The notes under the pieces: model-generated | The model's database searches: none | What the model was told of the DNA's origin: nothing | What the model saw: only the letters and a program-made list of their open reading frames with translations | In this document: piece by piece, positions 1 through 8,220 of the stretch | Layout: every line of letters starts with the position of its first letter | How positions within the stretch are numbered: position 1 is the stretch's first letter | Translations under genes and position numbers: made by a program | Origin: JAQBVV01 sp965249205 | GTDB taxonomy: Bacteria; Acidobacteriota; Vicinamibacteria; Vicinamibacterales; UBA2999 | Assembly (NCBI GenBank): GCA_965249205.1 | Contig: CBDFLL010000005.1 | Coordinates: 124,001 to 188,000 of the forward strand | DNA: 64,000 bases | Reading direction: 5' to 3'

Positions 1-1
1 A

Positions 2-511
2 TCGGGGCTTCGGGACCGCGCGCTGATCGAGTTGCTGTACGCGACCGGGATGCGCGTCTCGGAACTGACGGGCCTGCGGCCGGCCGACGTGAACCTCGAG
101 GCTTCGTATTTGACCTGCACCGGGAAGGGCGACAAACAACGGATTGTGCCGATCGGCGACGAGGCCGTGATGTGGGTCGGTCGGTACCTGCGGGACGGCC
201 GCGCCGCGCTCCTGGGCACACGTACCAGCACGAGACTGTTTGTGAGCGCGCGCGGCGGCGGCACAGGCCTGACCCGTATCGGCTTCTGGAAAATTCTTCG
301 AGGGTACGCGCGCCAGGCTGGCATGACCGTGTCTGTCAGTCCCCATATGCTGCGCCATTCATTCGCCACGCATCTGCTCGAGCGGGGTGCCGACCTGCGG
401 GCCATCCAGATGATGCTGGGGCATGCCGATTTGTCGACGACACAGATCTACACGCACGTTCTTGAGCACCGCATGCGCACTGTGTACGACCAGTTTCATC
501 CGCGCGCGTGA
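2..511 (+). CDS. xerD: Tyrosine recombinase XerC/XerD, C-terminal part (cut by window start)
   Basis: The reading frame is already open at base 2, so the N-terminal core-binding domain lies outside the window. What remains is the catalytic domain of a phage-integrase-type recombinase. All catalytic positions are visible: the first Arg in TGMRVSELTGL, the Lys in the beta-hairpin TGKGDKQR, the HMLRHSFATHLL box (HxxR), the LGHADLSTTQ His and the YTHV tyrosine nucleophile. The family resolves chromosome dimers at dif with FtsK. Whether it is XerC or XerD cannot be decided from this half, but XerD is usual for this sequence type. It is followed after 112 bp by an unrelated PHP protein on the same strand. 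Confidence 0.9.
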   Translation, partial: SGLRDRALIELLYATGMRVSELTGLRPADVNLEASYLTCTGKGDKQRIVPIGDEAVMWVGRYLRDGRAALLGTRTSTRLFVSARGGGTGLTRIGFWKILRGYARQAGMTVSVSPHMLRHSFATHLLERGADLRAIQMMLGHADLSTTQIYTHVLEHRMRTVYDQFHPRA

Positions 512-571
512 TGGGTGTCTCACATCCGAAACCGTCGAGACGTCGGAATGCGTCGGCCAACCTGCCGCGGC

Positions 572-590
572 CTGACGCTCGGTGCGTCAG
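572..590. terminator. Small hairpin after xerD
   Basis: A perfect 7-bp inverted repeat (CTGACGC / GCGTCAG) with a 5-nt loop lies 60 bp after the xerD stop and 34 bp before the PHP gene. No T-run follows, so it is only a weak terminator candidate. Confidence 0.25.
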
Positions 591-623
591 CATGTCCGTG
601 CGCACCGGCTGTGAAGGGGCACG

Positions 624-2327
624 ATGCTGAAGCGCGTGATGATCGTCGCCCTGGTTGCCGGCGCAGGGGGGGTCTGGTACGCCCTACTGCCGTCTCGCGC
701 CGATGTATCGATGATGGTCACCGACGAGCCACGAGAACCTCCCGTGCGCGGGGCGATTCACGTGCACAGCCTACGTTCGGACGGTACTGGGGACGTGGAT
801 GCGATTGCCGCCGCCGCAGCGCGAGTCGGCCTCGACTTCGTGATCCTGACGGACCACGGCGACGCGACACGCCCGCCCGACCCGCCTCAGTACCTTGATG
901 GTGTGCTGTGCATTGATGCGGTTGAACTGAGCACCGACGAGGGACACGTCGTCGCGCTCGGTTTACCACGGGCACCGTACCCGCTGCGTGGAGAAGCCCG
1001 CGATGTTCTTGAGGACATCTCGCGATTGGGAGGGTTTTCGATCGCCGCGCATCCTGGATCACCAAGACCCGGACTGCGATGGACGGACTGGGACAGCGAG
1101 CTTGACGGCCTTGAGTGGCTGAACACTGACAGCGAGTGGCGCGACGAGTCGGTCTGGTCGCTCGCGCGTGCGCTCTTGACCTACCCGATCCGAGGAACCG
1201 AGACGCTCGTCGGCCTGCTGGACCGCCCCGCCGGTCCGCTTGAGCGATGGGATGGGCTCACGCAGCGACGACGGGTTGTTGCGCTGGCCGGAGCCGATGC
1301 CCACGCGCGGATCAGCTTCCGGAGCATCGGTGAGCCGTACGGTGGCGGCAGCTCGCTGCACCTGCCTTCGTACGAACGCATGTTTCAGATCTTTACGAAC
1401 GCATTGCCGGACATCACGCTCAGCGGCGATGCTGCCGCCGACGCCGAGCTCGTACTTGCCGCCATTCGCGCCGGGCATGTCTACTCAACGATTGACGGGC
1501 TCGGAGGGACGGCGAAGATGTCCTTCACCGCAGCCAGCGGGGCTGCGACCGCGGTGGCCGGAGATACGCTGCCGCTCGATGGTCCCGTGACTCTGCGCGT
1601 AGACGTGCAGGGTCCTGACACGGCTCGCATCGACGTCCTGAGGGATGGCAGTCTTCTGCGGACGTCATCGGGCACACAGCTTGAGCTGGTTGTCGATGCG
1701 ACGGCGGCGGTCTACCGGGTAGAGGTGGCGCTGCCGGCGAGCCCCGGGGACCCGCCCGTTCCGTGGATCGTGTCGAATCCGATTTATGTCGGTCGTGAGG
1801 CGGGTGCTACGGAAGTGTCTGGCGCTCGCCAGGCTGCTGCCGGGTTCGCGGTCCAGTATGACAACGGTCCAGCCTCCGACTGGGCGATCGAGACCAGCTC
1901 GACCTCACTTGGCGCACTGGACGTCGTCACGGCCGTGGGCGGCACACAGCTGTCACTGCGCTATGGGCTCGGTGGCACCATGGCTGCAAATCCGTTCGTG
2001 GCGCTTGTCATGCCGGCTGGCTCGGCCATCAGTGAACACGACCGGCTGATGTTCACGGCCTGGGCGAACCGTCCGATGCGGCTATCGGTGCAACTGCGCC
2101 AGCCTGATGGGGAGGCGGGGGAGCGCTGGCACCGGTCCGTCTTTCTCGATTCCTCGCCGCGCACCATCTCGGTGTACTTCGATGATCTACGGGCGAGTGG
2201 TGTCACTTCGAGCCCGTTGCCGGTGCCGGAGGACGTCGAAGCGATTCTGTTCGTCGTCAATACCGTGAATACGCCAGTCGGGGCCAGTGGAACGCTTTGG
2301 ATCGACGACGTGCGATACGCACGATAG
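624..2327 (+). CDS. Secreted or membrane-anchored PHP-domain protein
   Basis: A 567-residue protein. It opens with a short hydrophobic segment (about residues 4-22) that looks like a signal peptide or anchor, so the protein probably works outside the cytoplasm. Residues about 40-300 form a PHP-type metal-dependent phosphoesterase domain: HVHSLRSDG near residue 46, TDHGD near 76, AAHPGSP near 140 and ADAHAR near 224 supply the usual His/Asp metal ligands. The remaining 250 residues are beta-rich with no recognised catalytic motif, possibly a carbohydrate-binding-like fold. The substrate is unknown. The ATG start is preceded by GAAGGGGC. The gene stands alone between xerD and the convergent lptFG. 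Confidence 0.8.
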   Translation: MLKRVMIVALVAGAGGVWYALLPSRADVSMMVTDEPREPPVRGAIHVHSLRSDGTGDVDAIAAAAARVGLDFVILTDHGDATRPPDPPQYLDGVLCIDAVELSTDEGHVVALGLPRAPYPLRGEARDVLEDISRLGGFSIAAHPGSPRPGLRWTDWDSELDGLEWLNTDSEWRDESVWSLARALLTYPIRGTETLVGLLDRPAGPLERWDGLTQRRRVVALAGADAHARISFRSIGEPYGGGSSLHLPSYERMFQIFTNALPDITLSGDAAADAELVLAAIRAGHVYSTIDGLGGTAKMSFTAASGAATAVAGDTLPLDGPVTLRVDVQGPDTARIDVLRDGSLLRTSSGTQLELVVDATAAVYRVEVALPASPGDPPVPWIVSNPIYVGREAGATEVSGARQAAAGFAVQYDNGPASDWAIETSSTSLGALDVVTAVGGTQLSLRYGLGGTMAANPFVALVMPAGSAISEHDRLMFTAWANRPMRLSVQLRQPDGEAGERWHRSVFLDSSPRTISVYFDDLRASGVTSSPLPVPEDVEAILFVVNTVNTPVGASGTLWIDDVRYAR

Positions 2328-2333
2328 CGCTGA

Positions 2334-2356
2334 AGGCGCCAGCTCGCGAGGCGCCT
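2334..2356. terminator. Hairpin between convergent genes
   Basis: A 7-bp inverted repeat (AGGCGCC / GGCGCCT) with a 9-nt loop starts 7 bp after the PHP gene stop and 41 bp before the lptFG stop. The place suits a shared terminator for two convergent genes, but there is no T-tract on either side. Confidence 0.35.
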
Positions 2357-2396
2357 CGCTGGTCTCGGTGCGACGCCGGACTCTCACCACGGACTG

Positions 2397-4658
2397 CTAG
2401 GTCCGTACTGTCAGGAGAAGGTAGCCTGCGCCGGCGCCGAACAACAGATTCGGCGCCCAGGCGGCAAGCATAGGGCCCATGAGACCACCGGTGCCAAGCG
2501 CGGCGAACATGCTGATGGCCACCCAGTAGGTGATCGCCAGCACGATGCCGATCCCTACGCTGTACATCGCGCCGCGCCGGCCGGCTGCCACGGCGAAGGG
2601 CACCGCAATCAGCGTCATGACAAGGGTGACGAATGGAAACGAGAGTTTGCGTTCAAGGGCGACGAGCTGACCGCTCACGTCGAATCCGCTCGCCTGTAGC
2701 TGTGCCGTGTACGCACCGAGTTGGCCGCGACTCATGAAACGCTCGTCAGGCTGTTGCGTCGCGAAATACCCGGGCGGTTCAATCGTCGTCTCTGATTCAG
2801 AGAAGGGGAGGAAGCTGAGCGTTTCACCGTCTTCGGTCAGTTCGCGTGTCCACCCTTCCCGAAGTTGCCACGCAGCCGACGAGGCGTCGTCTCCGCCGGC
2901 GTAGACGGCCCGGTTCGCGTACGTGCGTCCGGCGAGTGTCACTGCGTCCGGTCCGAAGTCGTACACAGACAGTCCGTTGAGCTGCCGCGCGCGCGAGTCG
3001 AAGTAGTCGAAGTGGTAGATCTTGCCGCGGCTGCCAACCACCCACTGCCTGAGAAGTACGTCGAACGTCTGAGGTGATCCGCCGCGGATCACATGGCGGA
3101 TGGCCTCCGCTCGGCGGTTCGACGGCCCAAGCACGGTCTCCCCAAGCAAAAACAGCGTACCGCCCGCGATGAGGGCTGCACCGACGATTGGCAGCGCAAC
3201 ACGGTACAGGCTGATCCCGCAGGCCTTCATCACGACAAGTTCACTGTTCTTGGTCAGCAGTCCGATTGTGACAAGCGCTGCAAGGAGCACGGCCAGCGGA
3301 AGAATGTAATAGAGGTACTGCGGCGTGATGTACCAGAAGTACGCGCCCAACGTGGCCCAGGACGTCTCGCCCCGGAAGGCCCGGTCGGAGAGATCGAGAA
3401 ACGTCGAAATATAGAAGATCCCCGCCAGTGTCGCTACCGACAGGCCTGCGAAGCGCACGTAGGTCGACACGACGTAACGGTCGAGGATCCCAAGCATCGG
3501 AAGATTGATCGTGGGGATCTTAAACGTCGTCTCGCCGGGTTCACGCCGGATTCGCATCGGCCGGTCCACGACACGATCGCGCCAGACGAACAGCAACAGT
3601 CCCAGACCGCCAAGCAGAATATTGGGCATCCAGGCCGCCAACCAGGGGGGCACGACGTGCCCCCGCACGAGCGCCTGCCCGAACCAGAGCAACACGTAGT
3701 ACACGAAGATCACAGAGATGCCGAGGACGAAGCTCGCCAGCTTGCCGTCGCGCCGGTTGCTGACGCCGAGGGCCAGGCCGATCAGGCCGAAGACGAGGCA
3801 GGCCACCGGAATCGAGAACTTCTTCTGGATCTCGAAATACTCGCTATGGGGGTACAGGCCCTCCGCCTCAAGTTCAGCGGCCCGAACTCGCAGCTGTGCG
3901 ATCGACATCTCGCGCGCGCCGGGCGGGGGGCCTTCGCGCGGAAACACAGTGTCGGCATCGAGACGGAGCAGCAGTTCGTCGAATTGAAAGACCTCATAGG
4001 CGCCGGCGGCGTCTGCCGTATGTCGTGTCCCGTCCTCAAGCACCATCTCGAGCGTGCGTGCCTCGCGATCGATCTCGATCCGGCCGTGACGGGCCAGATA
4101 GGTCGCGGCGGGCTGTCCCGGACGGTTGTCGGCCATGAACACGTCGGTCCAGCCGGCTCCAGACACCGGAATATCCCGGACATACACCACGAGGTTGGGG
4201 AAGTCTTCGAAGAAGGTTCGCGGCCGCACTTCTCCTTCGGCGCGAGCGACGACGACGCCAAACGTAATCTCACGAAAGCGCTGGTTCGCATCGGGTACCG
4301 CCACGAGCATGATGTAGCTCGTGGCCGCACACGCCAGGATCGACAGCAGGCCCACCGGACGCAGCAATCGCAACGTACTGATTCCGCACGCTTGCATGGC
4401 CACAAATTCGCGGTCGGCGGACAGCCGCCCGAAGGCGACGAGCAGGCCAAGGAGGAGCGACATCGGGATCGTCAGCGCCATCACCCCTGGCAGCAACGTC
4501 GCCATCACGCGCAGTACGACCTGGGCCGGGACGCCCTTTGAGATAAAGCTCTCCGCGTAGTCGATCAAGAACGGAACGATCAACATGAACGTGAAGACCA
4601 GCAGCCCGATGAGCAAGGGCCCCAGCACTTCGCGAATCACGTAGCGGTCAAGGCGCAT
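2397..4658 (-). CDS. lptFG: LptF-LptG fusion, LPS export permease
   Basis: At 753 residues this is twice the usual length of a YjgP/YjgQ permease. Residues about 1-380 form one complete copy: RLDRYVIREVLGP start, transmembrane segments, GRLSADREFVAMQACGIS coupling helix, a periplasmic jellyroll, then three more membrane segments ending near FVWRDR. Residues about 389-753 form a second copy starting ILDRYVVSTYV with its own coupling helix TKNSELVVMKACGIS. The first half resembles LptF and the second LptG. In the known system LptF and LptG are separate subunits that pair in the inner membrane with two LptB ATPases. The link near FKIPTINLPMLG is short, with no stop and no frameshift. LptB and LptCA are encoded 20 kb away. 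Confidence 0.9.
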   Translation of the reverse strand: MRLDRYVIREVLGPLLIGLLVFTFMLIVPFLIDYAESFISKGVPAQVVLRVMATLLPGVMALTIPMSLLLGLLVAFGRLSADREFVAMQACGISTLRLLRPVGLLSILACAATSYIMLVAVPDANQRFREITFGVVVARAEGEVRPRTFFEDFPNLVVYVRDIPVSGAGWTDVFMADNRPGQPAATYLARHGRIEIDREARTLEMVLEDGTRHTADAAGAYEVFQFDELLLRLDADTVFPREGPPPGAREMSIAQLRVRAAELEAEGLYPHSEYFEIQKKFSIPVACLVFGLIGLALGVSNRRDGKLASFVLGISVIFVYYVLLWFGQALVRGHVVPPWLAAWMPNILLGGLGLLLFVWRDRVVDRPMRIRREPGETTFKIPTINLPMLGILDRYVVSTYVRFAGLSVATLAGIFYISTFLDLSDRAFRGETSWATLGAYFWYITPQYLYYILPLAVLLAALVTIGLLTKNSELVVMKACGISLYRVALPIVGAALIAGGTLFLLGETVLGPSNRRAEAIRHVIRGGSPQTFDVLLRQWVVGSRGKIYHFDYFDSRARQLNGLSVYDFGPDAVTLAGRTYANRAVYAGGDDASSAAWQLREGWTRELTEDGETLSFLPFSESETTIEPPGYFATQQPDERFMSRGQLGAYTAQLQASGFDVSGQLVALERKLSFPFVTLVMTLIAVPFAVAAGRRGAMYSVGIGIVLAITYWVAISMFAALGTGGLMGPMLAAWAPNLLFGAGAGYLLLTVRT

Positions 4659-4793
4659 TATCTGAAGCAGTACCTCACGTTCGGATTATGACCTATGACC
4701 GGCAAAAGGGGTGGGAGGCGAGTGCTCGTCACCGGCCCAGTTCGGAACCCCACGGCATCCTGGGGCGGGCAGTTTCGAGCGGTTTCCGGCGGG

Positions 4794-4821
4794 TTGTAAA
4801 AGTTAACATAACGTATATTAT
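4794..4821 (+). promoter_or_regulatory. Possible promoter in AT-rich stretch at IS left edge
   Basis: TTGTAA (4794-4799) and TATTAT (4816-4821), 16 bp apart, lie in an AT-rich island just outside the left end of the insertion sequence, reading toward the transposase. The reverse strand of the same island could also feed lptFG. This is pattern matching only. Confidence 0.3.
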
Positions 4822-4833
4822 GCGACGTTGTTG

Positions 4834-4860
4834 TGTAGACACAAAATGTAAATGTCGGGT
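4834..4860 (+). repeat. Left terminal inverted repeat of IS
   Basis: Starts TGTAGACACAAA and ends AAATGTCGGGT. It matches the reverse complement of 6261-6287 at 21 of 27 positions by eye. Confidence 0.7.
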
Positions 4861-4915
4861 TTCTCCACATTAGAAATGTCGGGTTTCGGGCACCGTGTAT
4901 GGCCTGGAGGCCGAC

Positions 4916-6250
4916 ATGGACAACGAGGGCTACCTGACGATGAGTACGAAGGAACTGCACCGCCTGGAGATTCTGGGGCGTGTGCGGGAACGGCGCCTGA
5001 CCCAGGCCCACGCGGCCGCACAACTGGGGCTCGGGGTGCGCCAGGTCGAGCGTCTGTGCCGGACCCTGCGTCTCGACGGCCCTGGCGGACTGGTGTCCAA
5101 GAAGCGCGGCCGGCCGAGCCACCGACGCTTCCCGCGCGCGCTGCGTGACCACGTCTTGGAGTTAGTGCGGTCTGGCTACCGCGACTTTGGGCCGACCCTC
5201 GCGGCCGAGAAACTCCGTGAACGTGACGACATCCTCGTGTCGGTCGAGACCCTGCGGCGCTGGATGATCGACGCGGCGCTGTGGGTGCCGCGCACCGCCC
5301 GATCGCGCCGCGTCTACCAACCGCGCCACCAGCGCGCCTGCGTCGGCGAGCTGATTCAGATCGACGGCTGCGACCACGCCTGGTTCGAGGATCGAGGCCC
5401 GACCTGCACGCTGCTCGTCTATGTGGACGATGCGACGAGTCAGCTGATGGAGCTGCGGTTCGTCGCCTCGGAATCGACGTTCGACTACTTCGCCTCGACG
5501 CAGACGTATCTCAAGCGCCACGGCAAACCGGTGGCCTTCTACAGCGACCGGGCCAGCATCTTTCGGGCGACGGGCGCGGCACGGCGCCGCGCGGGAGGCC
5601 CCACGCAGTTCAGCCGGGCGCTGGCGGACCTCAACATCGACATCGTGTGCGCGAACGCACCCCAGGCCAAGGGGCGCGTTGAGCGGGCGCACCTGACGCT
5701 GCAAGATCGGCTCGTGAAGGAGTTGCGCCTCCGCGAGATCTCGACGCCCGAGGCCGCCAATGCCTATGCGCCCGCCTTCATGGCCGACTACAACGCCCGA
5801 TTCGGCAAGCCGCCGAGGAGTGCGCATGACGCGCATCGCCCCGTCCGCGATGATGAGGACCTCGCGCTGATCTTCACGTGGCAGGAAGATCGGACCATCT
5901 CCCAAGCCCTGACGCTCCACTATCGACGCGGGGTCTACCTCATCACCCCAGGCCCGCTCACCCGGCGACTGCGTGGGCAGCGCTGTCGCGTGCATGCGGA
6001 CGCCGACGGTCGCCTCGAGATTCGTCACGCGGGCCAGCGCCTCCCTTTCACGGCCTTCGAAGAGCAACGGCGGGTCACCCACGGGGACATCGTGTCGAAC
6101 AAGCGGCTGGGGGCGGTCCTGGCCACAATCCAGGCCGATCAGCGCACGCGAGACGAGCGCCTCCTGGCCGGCCCGCACCGCACGCTGCGCGAGAAGCAAC
6201 GGATCAGAACCGCCCGAGCGCGGGCGGACGCGACGCCGACCAGCCCATAG
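4916..6250 (+). CDS. IS transposase, DDE type (ISNCY family)
   Basis: A 444-residue protein. The N-terminus (about residues 5-65) is a helix-turn-helix DNA-binding region (ELHRLEILGRVRERRLT, then QVERLCRTL), followed by a second HTH-like part. The rve-type catalytic core carries the expected acidic residues: Asp in QIDGCDHAWF, Asp in FYSDRASIF and Glu in KGRVERAH. The phrases GRVERAHLTLQDRLVKELRL and YNARFGKPP are typical of ISNCY/IS1202-like transposases. I chose the ATG at 4916 because GGAGG precedes it by 5 bp; an upstream GTG at 4895 is also in frame. The ORF is full length with intact motifs, so it may be active. Confidence 0.88.
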   Translation: MDNEGYLTMSTKELHRLEILGRVRERRLTQAHAAAQLGLGVRQVERLCRTLRLDGPGGLVSKKRGRPSHRRFPRALRDHVLELVRSGYRDFGPTLAAEKLRERDDILVSVETLRRWMIDAALWVPRTARSRRVYQPRHQRACVGELIQIDGCDHAWFEDRGPTCTLLVYVDDATSQLMELRFVASESTFDYFASTQTYLKRHGKPVAFYSDRASIFRATGAARRRAGGPTQFSRALADLNIDIVCANAPQAKGRVERAHLTLQDRLVKELRLREISTPEAANAYAPAFMADYNARFGKPPRSAHDAHRPVRDDEDLALIFTWQEDRTISQALTLHYRRGVYLITPGPLTRRLRGQRCRVHADADGRLEIRHAGQRLPFTAFEEQRRVTHGDIVSNKRLGAVLATIQADQRTRDERLLAGPHRTLREKQRIRTARARADATPTSP

Positions 6251-6260
6251 CGAGTGGCCT

Positions 6261-6287
6261 ACCCGACATTTCTACTTTGCGTTGACA
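6261..6287 (-). repeat. Right terminal inverted repeat of IS
   Basis: The reverse complement starts TGTCAACGCAAAG and ends AAATGTCGGGT, pairing with 4834-4860. It lies 10 bp after the transposase stop. Confidence 0.7.
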
Positions 6288-6396
6288 TGTGAATTACCGA
6301 ACGAACAAAGGAATTCCGTCGGGTTTCCCCACGGCATCGCCGTGCCGCGGACCAAGGAGCCAGCCTTCCGCGAGACGACTGTTGGGTTGCCGTTGC

Positions 6397-7221
6397 CTAT
6401 CTGGAGGCCCGAAGATCCCGGAGGATGTTCTCGAGGGCCTCGATGATTTCGGTCTTGTCGACGCGGGTCTTGCTAAAGCTCATACGAAGTCGAAACGACT
6501 TGGTGGGCGGTCGGAACGCAAAGACATACGGGCGCGCCTTCGCGGTCTTCCTTGGCTTGGCGGTCGCGGTACGTAGAGCCTGCCTGGTGACGGGGCCTTG
6601 CGCGATCATCTTCTCCACCAGCGTACGCATGTTCTGCGGGTCTGACTGGCGGACTATCTGGAGGAGCGTCGATTTCGATGAGATACCGGCCTGTCGGCAC
6701 AGCTCTCGCACGTCGCTGGGCATGCTGGTGAGCGAAAGAGATTCCGTGACCGAGGTGCGGGACTTGCCCAGCTTTCGCGACATGTCCTCGTGCGTGTAGC
6801 GGCACCTCTGCGCGAGCTGCTGCAGGGCCTCGGCCTCCTCAAACGGCGTCAGGTCCTTCCGTTGCAGGTTTTCGATCAACGCGAGCTCCATGACCTCGAC
6901 GTCGTCTGCGGCGCGAAGAACAACGGGAATCTCGTTGAGTCCTACCTGGGTCGCTGCGTGATAGCGGCGCTCTCCGGCGATAATCTGATACCGATTTCCC
7001 CGCTGTCGCACGATCAGCGGCTCAATGATGCCCTTCTCGGCGATGGATGCGATGAGTTCGGAGAGATCTCCCATGGCTTGCCGAGGCTGGCTGGGATTCG
7101 GATCGAGTAGCTCGATCGACACCATGCGACCAACCGGCGCTCCCGCCGAGGCTGCGAGTGCCTCAACGTAGTGCTCGTCATGCCGCATTCGCAACGTATT
7201 AGGGAGTCCGCGCTTCGACAC
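6397..7221 (-). CDS. parB: ParB, chromosome partition protein
   Basis: A 274-residue ParB/Spo0J homologue. The N-terminal CTPase/ParB domain shows SIELLDPNPSQPRQ, then the IAEKGIIEPLIVRQ and YQIIAGERRYHAA boxes, and ELALIENLQRKDLTPFEEAEAL. A helix-turn-helix (YTHEDMSRKLGKSRTSVTE) for parS binding follows, then a C-terminal dimer region. I start it at the GTG at 7221 because AGGAGG lies 8 bp before it; this gives a 23-bp overlap with parA. Upstream in-frame starts lie inside parA and have no such site. I found no consensus parS sequence by eye. The IS inserted 110 bp downstream of its stop. Confidence 0.92.
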   Translation of the reverse strand: MSKRGLPNTLRMRHDEHYVEALAASAGAPVGRMVSIELLDPNPSQPRQAMGDLSELIASIAEKGIIEPLIVRQRGNRYQIIAGERRYHAATQVGLNEIPVVLRAADDVEVMELALIENLQRKDLTPFEEAEALQQLAQRCRYTHEDMSRKLGKSRTSVTESLSLTSMPSDVRELCRQAGISSKSTLLQIVRQSDPQNMRTLVEKMIAQGPVTRQALRTATAKPRKTAKARPYVFAFRPPTKSFRLRMSFSKTRVDKTEIIEALENILRDLRASR

Positions 7222-7969
7222 GTTCGATGACCTCCTGGCACAGGCTGTAGTAATCGCTGGCCCCGCTTGAGTCAGGCGCGAATGTGAAGATGGATTCCTT
7301 GTACGCGGGGCTCTCCTCAAGGCGTACGTTCTTGGCGATCACGGTGTTGAAGACCTTGCCACCGAATACCTTCTGGATCTGTTGACGGATGTCCCGTGCG
7401 AGCGCCGTCCGCTTGTCGTGCATCGTGATCACGACACCAAGGATACGCAGTGCTGGGTTCGGTCGCAGGCGGACCTTCTCGATGGTCTCCAGCAGGTCGT
7501 CGGTCCCCTCAAGCGCGAAATAGGACGACTGAATCGGGATCATCAGGTATGCGGACGCCACGAGTGCATTCACCGTCAGTAATCCAAGAGCAGGCGGGCA
7601 ATCGATCACGATGTGTTCGTAATCGCCTCCAAGTTTCTCGATCTTGTCCTTCAGCTTGAAATGCGCATCCAGTTCACCGACGAGCCTGGCCTCGAGCTTG
7701 GCGAGTCCGATCCGTGCCGGCGCCACGAACAGATTCGGGAGTGTTGAGGGCTGGATGATGTCAGCCAGCGCGCAGTCCGGCTCCGCGATCGCGTCGTAAG
7801 TGCTGCGCCCGATCGTTGTGTGATCGAGAAACGAGATACTACTGTTGGCCTGGGGGTCGAGGTCGATGAGCAGCGTCTTCCGGCCGCGCATCGCAAGGGC
7901 GGCAGCAAGATTCACGGCCGTCGTCGTTTTGCCGACTCCACCCTTCTGATTGGCGATAGCGACGATCAT
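7199..7969 (-). CDS. parA: ParA, chromosome partition ATPase
   Basis: A 256-residue Walker-type partition ATPase (MinD/ParA family). The deviant Walker A box NQKGGVGKTTTAVNLA starts at residue 7, the A' box LLIDLDPQANSS follows, and the Walker B region IVIDCPPALGLLTVNAL is intact. The length is that of chromosomal ParA without an N-terminal DNA-binding extension. It binds DNA non-specifically and, with ParB-parS, separates origins. It is translationally coupled to parB (overlap) and has a good promoter at 8008-8036. Confidence 0.95.
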   Translation of the reverse strand: MIVAIANQKGGVGKTTTAVNLAAALAMRGRKTLLIDLDPQANSSISFLDHTTIGRSTYDAIAEPDCALADIIQPSTLPNLFVAPARIGLAKLEARLVGELDAHFKLKDKIEKLGGDYEHIVIDCPPALGLLTVNALVASAYLMIPIQSSYFALEGTDDLLETIEKVRLRPNPALRILGVVITMHDKRTALARDIRQQIQKVFGGKVFNTVIAKNVRLEESPAYKESIFTFAPDSSGASDYYSLCQEVIERVEARTP

Positions 7970-8007
7970 TTATAGGCGTGACAATCTTCTGGAGGCGCGA
8001 CGCGCTC

Positions 8008-8036
8008 ATTCTAGGGGCTGCGGACAGATGAGTCAA
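8008..8036 (-). promoter_or_regulatory. Sigma-70 type promoter for parAB
   Basis: Read on the minus strand: TTGACT (8036-8031), a 17-bp spacer, then TAGAAT (8013-8008). Transcription would begin about 30 bp upstream of the parA ATG at 7969. The near-consensus boxes and exact spacing make this one of the better promoters in the window. Confidence 0.6.
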
Positions 8037-8150
8037 ACGGGAGTCTAATGGGGCGGAGCTTCGGTGGGCTGCGGGGCGTTTCTTGGAACGCGCTGAATCA
8101 CGACTCGGGGTGCCTCTTCAATAGTCCGCGCGTTCGGAGGGGGGATGCAA

Positions 8151-8184
8151 GGCTCCGAATGTCGGCCGGCCGACATTCGGAGCC
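8151..8184. terminator. Perfect 34-bp palindrome after the recN-miaB-bfn operon
   Basis: Two 17-bp halves are exact reverse complements, with no unpaired centre; the centre is GGCCGGCC. As RNA it could form a stem of about 15 bp with a 4-nt loop. It begins 36 bp beyond the stop of the bifunctional nuclease gene and lies 115 bp upstream of the parA promoter, so a transcription terminator is the simplest reading. There is no T-run on the minus strand (a C-run follows). A protein-binding site is the alternative. The rest of 7970-8220 shows nothing else I recognise. Confidence 0.5.
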
Positions 8185-8220
8185 CTGCGCGTCAGGCGCA
8201 CCCGGACGAGGCAGCTGTCG

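Larger units (their letters stand above)
4834..6287 (+). mobile_element. Insertion sequence, ISNCY (ISDol1/IS1202-like) type
   Basis: A single transposase gene lies between imperfect terminal inverted repeats: 4834-4860 against the reverse complement of 6261-6287 (21 of 27 positions match; both begin TGT and end in AAATGTCGGGT). Total length is 1454 bp. It sits between parB and lptFG, both leftward, while the transposase reads rightward. I see no clear target-site duplication beside the repeats, so the insertion may be old or the ends may be off by a few bases. A second AATGTCGGGTTT copy (4875-4886), 24 bp inside the left repeat, may be an extra transposase site. Confidence 0.8.

Noticed and set aside
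3093..4541. Long open frame (482 codons) on the plus strand opposite lptFG
   Set aside because: Antisense to a clear membrane protein, rich in His/Arg/Gln with no family features; a high-GC shadow frame.
5162..6199. Long antisense frame within the IS
   Set aside because: Opposite a complete DDE transposase; composition is typical of a shadow frame.
6317..6331. GTCGGGTTTC copy to the right of the IS
   Set aside because: In direct orientation to the left end and outside the matched right repeat; could be a remnant but support is too thin.
4748..6340. 12-bp direct repeat CCCCACGGCATC on both sides of the IS
   Set aside because: It lies well away from the terminal repeats (about 75 bp left, 40 bp right), so it is not a target duplication; taken as chance.
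6288..8220. parS site near parAB
   Set aside because: No sequence close to the TGTTTCACGTGAAACA consensus was found by eye.
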